Of a stretch of DNA of 12,985 nucleotides, positions 7,432-12,985 are shown in pieces. Every line of letters begins with the position of its first letter. Position 1 is the stretch's first letter. The stretch comes from Betaproteobacteria bacterium (GTDB taxonomy: Bacteria; Pseudomonadota; Gammaproteobacteria; Tethybacterales; Tethybacteraceae): contig JAPORI010000065.1 of the NCBI GenBank assembly GCA_026710225.1, positions 1-12,985 of the forward strand, given 5' to 3'. Both the position numbers and the translations under genes were made by a program. The notes under the pieces are model-generated. The model made no database searches and was not told the origin of the DNA. It saw nothing but the letters and a program-made list of their open reading frames with translations.

Positions 7432-8629
7432 GCCGGCGGCCGGCCGGGTGCTGTCGGGAATGCGCCCGACCGGCCATTTGCATCTCGGTCATCATCTTTG
7501 CGTTCTTTCCCAGTGGCAGCAACTGCAGCGCGCCAATGAATGCTTCTTTTTCGTTGCCGACTGGCACGCGCTTACCACCGGTGGTGCGGCCGATGCGCCC
7601 GGTCAGCTCACCGGCCAGTCGCTGGCTATGGTTACCGCCTGGCTGGCTGCCGGAATTGATCCGGATCGCTCGGTGATCTACGTCCAGTCGGCGCTGCGCG
7701 AACCGGCCGAACTGGCGCTGCTGCTGGCAATGATCTGTCCGCTGCCGTGGGCCGAACGGGTGCCGACTTTCCGCGACTACTGCACGAGCAAGAGCCGCGA
7801 CGAGATCAGCGTCGGCTTTCTCGGCTATCCGATCTTGCAGGCGGCAGACATTCTCATGCACAGCGCCGATCATGTTCCGGTCGGTGAGGATCAGTTACCC
7901 CACATCGAGTTCGCCCGCGAACTTGCCCGCCGCTTCAACGAATTGTTCGGCAAGGATGCCGGCTGGCAGGAGCAATCAGATGCTTGCGCAGCAAAGCTTT
8001 CCGATCAAGCCGCCTTTGATGATTGCTGCCGGCGCTATCAGCAGGGCGGGGACGAGCAAGCCCGCCACCAGGCTATCGAGATGATTGCCCAGGCGCAATT
8101 GGGCGGCGAGCAAAAGCAGCGGCTGGCCGGCCGGATCGAGGGTTCGGGGAGGGAGATTCTCAAGCCGCCGGCGCCGCTGGTTGCCCCGGTTGCCAAGATG
8201 CCGGGGCTGGATGGGCGTAAAATGTCCAAATCATACGGCAACGACATAGGGATGCTTGAACCACGCTCCAGTTTCGAGCCCAGGCTGCTCAAAATGCCTA
8301 CCGACCCGGCCCGGGTGCGCCGCACCGATCCCGGCGATCCGAAAAAGTGTCCGGTCTGGCCGCTGCATGAAATCTTTTCCGATGCCAAGACTTGCAGCTG
8401 GGTCGAGGACGGCTGCAAGAGTGCGGCAATCGGCTGTCGCGACTGCAAGGCGGCACTGGCCGATCATGTCGAGCGCCATAGCGCACCGCTGATCGAACGC
8501 TCCGAACCGTGGCTGGCGCAGCCGCAGCGGGTTGCGCAAATCATCGAGCAGGGCAACGCCCGCGCCAAAGACTCGGCGGCGAAGACCATGACCGAGGTGC
8601 GCCAGGCAGTGGGGCTGTGCAGCCTGTGA
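7424..8629 (+). CDS. trpS: Tryptophanyl-tRNA synthetase
   Basis: TrpS charges tRNA-Trp with tryptophan using ATP. The 401-residue product from GTG 7424 begins MPEPAAGRVLSGMRPTGHLH. The class I HIGH motif is HLGH (20-23) and the KMSKS loop is intact at 266-270 in GRKMSKSYGN. The C-terminal half contains MPTDPARVRRTDPGDP, KCPVWPLHEI and a Cys-containing GCKSAAIGCRDCK segment, as in the ~400-residue form found in many proteobacteria, which is longer than the ~335-residue E. coli enzyme. The frame stays open far upstream inside yciO, but the family N-terminus and an AAGG eight nt before GTG support this start. It overlaps yciO by 8 nt and shares GTGA with scpA. Confidence 0.93.
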   Translation: MPEPAAGRVLSGMRPTGHLHLGHHLCVLSQWQQLQRANECFFFVADWHALTTGGAADAPGQLTGQSLAMVTAWLAAGIDPDRSVIYVQSALREPAELALLLAMICPLPWAERVPTFRDYCTSKSRDEISVGFLGYPILQAADILMHSADHVPVGEDQLPHIEFARELARRFNELFGKDAGWQEQSDACAAKLSDQAAFDDCCRRYQQGGDEQARHQAIEMIAQAQLGGEQKQRLAGRIEGSGREILKPPAPLVAPVAKMPGLDGRKMSKSYGNDIGMLEPRSSFEPRLLKMPTDPARVRRTDPGDPKKCPVWPLHEIFSDAKTCSWVEDGCKSAAIGCRDCKAALADHVERHSAPLIERSEPWLAQPQRVAQIIEQGNARAKDSAAKTMTEVRQAVGLCSL

Positions 8630-9414
8630 ATGCGCCCGGCTCCCCGGTTGCGGTCGTTGCCGGTCGCGCGATCAGCGAGTATCCGCAGTCGCTTTATGTT
8701 CCGCCCAACGCGCTCAAGGTGCTGCTTGAGAACTTCGAAGGTCCCCTCGATCTGCTCCACTTTCTGATCAGGCGCAACAATGTCGACATTCTCGACATCC
8801 CGATGGCCGAGATCACCCGCCAGTATCTTGAGTATGTCGATTGCATCATCGACAGCCAGCTGGAGTTGGCGGCCGATTATCTTTTGATGAGCGCGACGCT
8901 CATTGAGATCAAGTCGCGCATGCTGCTGCCGGAGGACCCCACTGACGAGGAAGAGAGCACCGAGGATCCGCGTGCCGAGTTGGTGCGGCGGCTGCTGGTC
9001 TACAGCCGGATCAAGGCGGCTGCCGAGCATCTGGGCGAGCGACCCCGCTGTGGCCGCGATTTCATCTATGCCCATGCGCCGCTGCCGCCGGCAGCGGCGC
9101 AAAAGCCGCGCGTCGATCTTGCCGCCCTGGCTCGGGCGCTGCTGGCCGCTAGGGAAAGAGCCCGCGGCGACAGCGCCCTCAACATCGAGGTGGACGCCTT
9201 CACGGTGCGCGAGGCGATGGCGCATCTGCTTGCCGGCTTGCGCCGGGCCGGCAAGAGCATCCTCTCCCGGCTGCTTGGCATCGAGCACGCCTCCCGGCAG
9301 CGGGTTGGAGTGTTCTTCGTTGCCATCTTGCAACTGGCCAAGGAGCAACTGGTGCGCGTCGAGCAAGTCAGCGACAGCGAGATCGCAGTCGTGCCCCGCA
9401 AGCGCAGCCACTAG
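8626..9414 (+). CDS. scpA: Segregation and condensation protein A (kleisin)
   Basis: ScpA is the kleisin that bridges the heads of the SMC dimer and recruits ScpB, forming the bacterial condensin that organises and separates chromosomes. The 262-residue product has the N-terminal signature FEGPLDLL (37-44), DILDIPMAEI (54-63) and ADYLLMSATLIEIKSRMLLP (83-102), where the N-terminal domain contacts the SMC neck. An acidic linker (DEEESTEDP) and a central region lead to the C-terminal winged helix (about 222-253, RQRVGVFFVAILQLAKEQLV) that binds the SMC cap. The GTG start at 8626 overlaps the trpS stop as GTGA and has no close strong ribosome site, so coupling is likely. scpB follows after 12 nt. 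Confidence 0.93.
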   Translation: MNAPGSPVAVVAGRAISEYPQSLYVPPNALKVLLENFEGPLDLLHFLIRRNNVDILDIPMAEITRQYLEYVDCIIDSQLELAADYLLMSATLIEIKSRMLLPEDPTDEEESTEDPRAELVRRLLVYSRIKAAAEHLGERPRCGRDFIYAHAPLPPAAAQKPRVDLAALARALLAARERARGDSALNIEVDAFTVREAMAHLLAGLRRAGKSILSRLLGIEHASRQRVGVFFVAILQLAKEQLVRVEQVSDSEIAVVPRKRSH

Positions 9415-9426
9415 CAAAAGCAGGCA

Positions 9427-10077
9427 ATGGCCAAGGCCAAGATCGCCGCCGATCAAGTCAGTCGCATAGTCGAGCTGGCCTTGCTCGGGATGGCGCGTCC
9501 GCTGTCGGTTGCTGATTTGCTGCGGGTGTTTGGCGACAACAGCGGCCTGGGCAAGAAAGACATCGAGCAGGCCTTGCAAGAGGTTGCGGCAAACTGGCAG
9601 CAGCGCGCCCTGGAACTGGTCAAGGTCTCCGGCGGCTGGCGGCTGCGCGCTCGCGGCGGATACGAGCGCTATGTCAAGGTGATGCAGCAGCAGTCGCCGC
9701 CGCGGCTGTCGCGCCCGATGCTGGAAGTGCTGGCGATCATCGCCTACAACAAGGGGGTGACCCGCGGTGATATCGAAAAGCTGCGCGGAGTGAGCGCCTC
9801 GGCCAGTCAACTGGCCGCGCTCGAGGAACTCGGCTGGATCGAGATAACCGGTCGCCGCGAAACTCCCGGCCGGCCGCTGGTCTATGCAACCACCGGCCAG
9901 TTTCTCGAGGATGTCGGCATTGACAGCCTTGATGATCTGCCGGCGCTTGATGAATTCGAAGTCGCCGATTCGGCGGCGCTTGCCGACGCGCTGCCGGAGA
10001 CGGCCAGTGAACAAAGCGCTGCCGCCAAGAACGACGACGACAACCAGCAGGAATCCGGCGATCGACAGCAGCAGTAG
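9427..10077 (+). CDS. scpB: Segregation and condensation protein B
   Basis: ScpB forms dimers of tandem winged-helix domains that bind the middle of ScpA in the SMC-ScpAB condensin. The 216-residue product has the first winged-helix domain at about 10-85 and the second at about 95-165, with LEVLAIIAYNKGVTRGDIEK (99-118) and GRRETPGRPLVYATTGQFL (142-160), the strongest family signatures. Residues 175-216 are an acidic, Gln-rich tail (NDDDNQQ, RQQQ) that is probably disordered. The ATG follows scpA by 12 nt with a modest CAGG ribosome site. The last 71 nt, encoding the tail, overlap the rluB reading frame, so the tail composition is partly shaped by that second frame. Confidence 0.93.
   Translation: MAKAKIAADQVSRIVELALLGMARPLSVADLLRVFGDNSGLGKKDIEQALQEVAANWQQRALELVKVSGGWRLRARGGYERYVKVMQQQSPPRLSRPMLEVLAIIAYNKGVTRGDIEKLRGVSASASQLAALEELGWIEITGRRETPGRPLVYATTGQFLEDVGIDSLDDLPALDEFEVADSAALADALPETASEQSAAAKNDDDNQQESGDRQQQ
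9996..9999 (+). promoter_or_regulatory. Shine-Dalgarno GGAG inside scpB deciding the rluB start
   Basis: GGAG, in the context GGAGACGG, lies 7 nt before GTG 10007 and inside the scpB coding sequence. It supports an rluB start well upstream of the scpB stop rather than one after it. Confidence 0.6.
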
Positions 10078-10813
10078 CGGCACCTCGCCAACCCGGCTGC
10101 AAAAGACGGTTGCCGCGGCGCTGGGCATTTCCCGCCGCAAGGCCGATGCGCTGGTAGTTGCCGGCCGGGTTGCGATCAACGGGGTCGCGGCTACCCCCGG
10201 TTCCACCCACTTGCCCGATGCGACGATAACGGTAGATGGCGCACCACTTGCGCTGCCGGCTGCTGCAACCGGCCGGATCATCGCCTATTACAAGCCGCGC
10301 GGCCAGATAACCAGTCGTCAGGGTGCCGATCAGGTGTTTGCATCCTTACCCGCCGCGCCGGCGGGTCGCAACTGGCTGGCGGTAGGCAGGCTCGATGTCG
10401 CCAGCGAGGGGCTGTTGCTGTTTACCGATTGCGGTCAGATAGTAAATCGGCTGGCTCATCCGAGCGCCGCGCTCGAGCGCGAATACGAGGTGCACTCTCC
10501 GGATCGGATTGCCGCTGAGCGGCTGGCCGCGGTGTGTAAAAGCGGCCTGATCATTGACGGGCGCCGCTGCCGACCGCGACTGTTTTGCATCCTGCCCGGC
10601 GGCCAGATTCGCTACCGGGTGGTTGTCTGCGAGGGCCGCAACCGGCTGGTGCGCAAGATGTTTGCCTGCTTGCAGGCGCGGGTCAGTCGCCTGATCAGGG
10701 TGCGCTTCGGAAACCTGCGCCTGCCGCGGACTTTGACATCCGGTTCAACTGTTGCAGTCGATTTGGCCCGGATTACCGGTAAAAACAGGGGCAAAAAGCC
10801 GCAAAAGTGCTAG
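10007..10813 (+). CDS. rluB: 23S rRNA pseudouridine synthase, RsuA/RluB family
   Basis: The protein belongs to the RsuA/RluB/RluE/RluF group, which convert specific rRNA uridines to pseudouridine; RluB acts on U2605 of 23S rRNA in E. coli. The 268-residue product has an N-terminal S4 RNA-binding domain (about 29-80, RLQKTVAAALGISRRKADAL) and a catalytic domain with YYKPRGQITS (94-103). The catalytic Asp130 is in VGRLDVASEGLLLFT, followed by EREYEV and GRNRLVRKMF with VSRLIRVRFGNLRLP. The RluB assignment over RsuA rests on position after scpAB, a common proteobacterial order. GTG 10007, with a good ribosome site, gives a 71-nt overlap with scpB. The first 28 residues are Thr/Ser-rich, come from the overlap and probably have no fold. 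The C-terminus is shorter than E. coli RluB (291 residues). Confidence 0.88.
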   Translation: MNKALPPRTTTTTSRNPAIDSSSSGTSPTRLQKTVAAALGISRRKADALVVAGRVAINGVAATPGSTHLPDATITVDGAPLALPAAATGRIIAYYKPRGQITSRQGADQVFASLPAAPAGRNWLAVGRLDVASEGLLLFTDCGQIVNRLAHPSAALEREYEVHSPDRIAAERLAAVCKSGLIIDGRRCRPRLFCILPGGQIRYRVVVCEGRNRLVRKMFACLQARVSRLIRVRFGNLRLPRTLTSGSTVAVDLARITGKNRGKKPQKC

Positions 10814-10816
10814 AAT
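10811..10816 (+). promoter_or_regulatory. Possible -10 element TAGAAT at the rluB stop
   Basis: TAGAAT matches five of six -10 consensus positions and includes the rluB stop codon TAG. A start of transcription 6-7 nt downstream would leave only a few nt before ATG 10828. No convincing -35 is seen 16-18 nt upstream (GGGGCA at 10788-10793 is poor), so this is a weak candidate for an internal promoter of the large membrane-protein gene. Confidence 0.2.
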
Positions 10817-10827
10817 CTTGCTCTGGC

Positions 10828-12867
10828 ATGAGACTTTTAGGGTGGCTGGGCATCGTTGTCGCGGCTGGCGCGTTGCTGGCTGGTTCATTGGCACCGGCCG
10901 AGGATTCGGTCGGCGGCGTTATTGCGGTACCGGCTGTTGAGACGGATGCGGCCGCTTCCCGCGGCGATTTTCTCGGCGAGATCAACCAGATTCGCCAGGA
11001 AAGCCGCAGCCAGCGCGACATAACCAATTTGCGCATCGAGCAGATGGAGCGGGAGATCGAGCGTTCGACCGGCTATATCCAGAATCTGCTGATTGCGTTT
11101 CTGATCGCCGGCGGCATCGTTGTGTTTCTGGTGCTCAACACGATTCGGCACCAGAGCCGGGTGAACATCTATCGGATGCGCCAGTTAATCAGGGACAGCG
11201 AACGGGCGCTGGCTGAAATCGATCGTCATGTCCAGCGTCCCGAATACGATCACTTCCAGGTTGCCCGCGGACTGGATAATGCGATGAACCATACCCGCGA
11301 ACATGACAAAAGCATGTCGCAAAAGATGATTGGCAATGTTTATGCTGCCGCCGACGATCCGACTCTGCCGGTGAGTCTGCACTATCAGGCCAACGCCCTC
11401 AAGTGCGAGCAGGGCTCCGACTGGCGGCAGGCAATTTCCTACTGGGAGCGGCTGCACCAGATGGACGATGGCAATCCGGAGGTGCTTTTGCATCTTGCCA
11501 GTTGCTACAAGGGCCTGGCCGAGGTTACTTCCGGACCCGAGGCAAGCGTCTATCGCGACACTTCGCTGCGCTTTTTTCAGATCTACACTCAGCGCAACCG
11601 CAATCTCCAGCAGTTGCAGGCGAAGATCACCAGTCCGGTGCAGCCGGCGAAAGCGCCACCGGCTCCGGTTGCAGTTGTCCAGCAACCAGCCGCGCCAACT
11701 CCGGCACCAGTTGCGGCTACAGTTGTCCAGCAGCCGGCCAGTCCGGCACCGTCAGCACCGCCTCCGACCCCGACTGCAGTTGTCCAGCCGGCCAGTCCGG
11801 CTCCTGCATCAGCGCCAGCACCGGCTGCCAGTGATTCCCAGCCACTGGGTCAGGCAGCCGGCCAGGCGGTGCGCAGTCAGGTGAGCATGGTCGGTGAATC
11901 GGCTGGCAAACTGGGGAATTCGTTCAAGCGGGTGGGGGCAAGTGTCGCCTCCGGAATTTATGATCGGATCAAGAATGTGCCTGCGGCAATTGCCGACAAT
12001 GCTGCCAGCAGCAAGGAAGAGGATGAAGAGCCGGTCTACATTCCCGAGCGCAAGAAGGTGCAGATGCCGACGGTAAACTACTACCGCGAAGACAGTGCCG
12101 GCAGTTCCCAGTCACAGCCGACAGCAGACTCCTCTCCGAAACTTGCGGCAAATGCAAAGCCGCCGTCTTCCAAGCAGCCGGCAAATCAGCAGGAGGAGCC
12201 GGCCGGCGCCAAGCCGGCCAAGGTTTTTGCCGCCCCGACGATCAAGCCGGCGGCCAAGCCGCAGCCGGCAAAGAAAGCCCCAGCCGGCAAGAGCAAAAGT
12301 TCTGCTGCCGCCAGCGCCACTGCTCCGGTCAAGGCAAACGGTGCCGCCCCTCCGCCATCGCGCAAGCCGGCGCGCAAGTCAGCGGCCGGCAAGAAGTCGG
12401 CAAAGACGAGCGCGGCAAGTCGCTTTGCTGAACACATGCGCGCTGCCGAGCAGGCGTGCAAGCGTTTTGCAGCCAGTCCCAGCGGCGACAGCCGAACGCA
12501 TCTGCAAGAGGCAGTTTCGCACTATGAATCAGCTGCCAAGTACAGTTCTTCGCTGACCATGTACCGGCTGTGGGGAAGCGCCCTGATCGAGTTGGCCCGG
12601 ATGGCGGAAGGTGAACAGGCCGATCAGATGCTGGTCGATGCGGCTGAAAAGTTTCGCCAGGGCGAAAAGATCAAGCCCGGTTCGATGAGCGCTGATCTGG
12701 CTTTGGCCTATGCGCTGGCCGGCCAGGAAGATGAGTGCCGGCAGGCGGTTGGCCATTGCCTGAAAAACGGTCAGGAAAATCTGGGCGAGTACTTTGCCGG
12801 TTCCGCATTTGATCGCTACCGGTCCGCCGACTGGTTTGTTACCGCCCAAGCGAAGATCGCTGCATGA
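10828..12867 (+). CDS. Unrecognised membrane-anchored TPR-like protein with a Lys/Ala/Pro-rich tract
   Basis: I do not recognise this 679-residue protein. Residues 1-22 look like a Sec signal or signal anchor (MRLLGWLGIVVAAGALLAGS) with no lipobox Cys. Residues 47-80 are heptad-like and charged, probably coiled coil. A clear membrane helix spans 83-106, followed by RHQSRVNIYRMR, so by the positive-inside rule the rest should be cytoplasmic. Residues 110-265 are helical with a TPR-like part (WRQAISYWERLHQMDDGNPE, 199-218). A Pro/Ala/Val/Gln repeat linker (266-335), a Gly/Ala amphipathic segment (336-395), an acidic KEEDEE and a basic Lys/Ala/Pro tract (461-532) follow. The C-terminal 533-679 is again TPR-like. 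ATG 10828 is preferred; GTG 10807 would add seven residues, and neither has a clear ribosome site. The layout resembles FimV (signal, one membrane helix, disordered linker, TPRs), but the basic tract does not. The stop overlaps nadE as ATGA. Confidence 0.85.
   Translation: MRLLGWLGIVVAAGALLAGSLAPAEDSVGGVIAVPAVETDAAASRGDFLGEINQIRQESRSQRDITNLRIEQMEREIERSTGYIQNLLIAFLIAGGIVVFLVLNTIRHQSRVNIYRMRQLIRDSERALAEIDRHVQRPEYDHFQVARGLDNAMNHTREHDKSMSQKMIGNVYAAADDPTLPVSLHYQANALKCEQGSDWRQAISYWERLHQMDDGNPEVLLHLASCYKGLAEVTSGPEASVYRDTSLRFFQIYTQRNRNLQQLQAKITSPVQPAKAPPAPVAVVQQPAAPTPAPVAATVVQQPASPAPSAPPPTPTAVVQPASPAPASAPAPAASDSQPLGQAAGQAVRSQVSMVGESAGKLGNSFKRVGASVASGIYDRIKNVPAAIADNAASSKEEDEEPVYIPERKKVQMPTVNYYREDSAGSSQSQPTADSSPKLAANAKPPSSKQPANQQEEPAGAKPAKVFAAPTIKPAAKPQPAKKAPAGKSKSSAAASATAPVKANGAAPPPSRKPARKSAAGKKSAKTSAASRFAEHMRAAEQACKRFAASPSGDSRTHLQEAVSHYESAAKYSSSLTMYRLWGSALIELARMAEGEQADQMLVDAAEKFRQGEKIKPGSMSADLALAYALAGQEDECRQAVGHCLKNGQENLGEYFAGSAFDRYRSADWFVTAQAKIAA
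11623..11832 (+). repeat. Degenerate in-frame Pro/Ala/Val/Gln repeats in the membrane protein
   Basis: The exact 11-mer CAGTTGTCCAG occurs three times, at 11672-11682, 11720-11730 and 11777-11787, spaced 48 and 57 nt (16 and 19 codons, always in frame). Each encodes part of a unit of the form P-x-AVVQQPA-x-P, followed by alternating Pro, Ala and Ser. The region encodes residues 266-335 and should be an extended, flexible linker. Codon choice is conserved between copies, which suggests recent duplication or slippage rather than amino-acid bias alone. Confidence 0.7.
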
Positions 12868-12985
12868 ACAGTCCGGTCGCCGCCGCCGGCCTGTCCATCT
12901 CCCTTGCTCAGTTGCCCTGCCAGGTTGGTGATTTGTCCGGCAATGTAACCCGGATCATGGAGGCGGTGCGTGCCAGCAGCTCCGC
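12864..12985 (+). CDS. nadE: Glutamine-dependent NAD+ synthetase, N-terminal fragment (runs off right edge)
   Basis: Only the first 40 codons are in the window. After a short non-conserved lead they read LSISLAQLPCQVGDLSGNV and continue into TRIMEAVRAS, the start of the N-terminal nitrilase-fold glutaminase domain of the long, glutamine-using NadE, which amidates NAAD to NAD+ in the cytoplasm. The usual family opening has the form IALAQLNPTVGDLxGN, so the match is good, but other nitrilase-superfamily proteins open in a similar way and the catalytic Glu-Lys-Cys lies beyond the edge. The ATG overlaps the stop of the preceding gene as ATGA. Confidence 0.78.
   Translation, partial: MNSPVAAAGLSISLAQLPCQVGDLSGNVTRIMEAVRASSS

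Noticed and set aside
8464..10281. A 605-codon open frame on the minus strand opposite trpS, scpA, scpB and rluB
   Set aside because: It lies antisense to four genes with strong family motifs, has Arg/Gln/Leu-rich composition without recognisable domains, and is expected in GC-rich DNA where antisense stops are rare.
10788..10810. GGC-AAAAA-GCC as a terminator at the end of rluB
   Set aside because: The stem is only 3 bp with no T-run, and it lies inside the rluB coding sequence.
11672..11787. Regularly spaced repeats as a possible CRISPR array
   Set aside because: The repeats are only 11 nt, unevenly spaced and in frame within a Pro-rich coding region.

Overview
This is a GC-rich, densely packed bacterial chromosome segment. 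Gene content and order point to a proteobacterium, most likely a betaproteobacterium: hisZ immediately before purA, ilvE followed by a small CHCC zinc-finger protein, and a yciO-trpS-scpA-scpB-rluB series leading to a glutamine-dependent nadE. This lineage call is an inference from gene order and protein motifs; no rRNA or tRNA gene is present. Several proteins, PurA most clearly, depart from their family consensus at usually invariant places, which suggests a lineage distant from the well-studied genera.

Layout. (1) Positions 1-1978, minus strand: hisZ then purA, joined by an ATGA overlap; purA runs off the left edge. (2) Positions 2200-4239, plus strand: a thioredoxin-fold DUF255 (YyaL/SPATA20-like) protein, divergent from hisZ across a 221-nt region that holds a perfect 7-bp hairpin. 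(3) Positions 4212-5459, minus strand: a CNNM/CBS-domain (CorB/YfjD-type) membrane transporter whose 3' end overlaps the DUF255 gene tail to tail by 28 nt. (4) Positions 5460-5665: a divergent intergenic region with three short palindromes. (5) Positions 5666-12985, plus strand: a compact run ilvE, zinc-finger protein, yciO-like, trpS, scpA, scpB, rluB, a large unrecognised membrane protein and the start of nadE. Its junctions are overlaps or gaps of 14 nt or less, which suggests one transcript with translational coupling.

The run mixes branched-chain amino acid metabolism (ilvE), translation (trpS, rluB, perhaps yciO), chromosome condensation (scpA, scpB, the kleisin and winged-helix partners of SMC) and NAD synthesis (nadE). 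No mobile element, CRISPR array, tRNA or rRNA gene was seen.

The least explained item is the 679-residue protein at 10828-12867. It has an N-terminal export signal, a short coiled coil, one membrane helix, a TPR-like domain, a repeated Pro/Ala/Val/Gln linker, a Gly/Ala-rich amphipathic segment, a histone-H1-like Lys/Ala/Pro tract and a C-terminal TPR-like domain. Membrane anchoring combined with a strongly basic tract, encoded just after scpAB and rluB, makes it the best candidate here for something undescribed.
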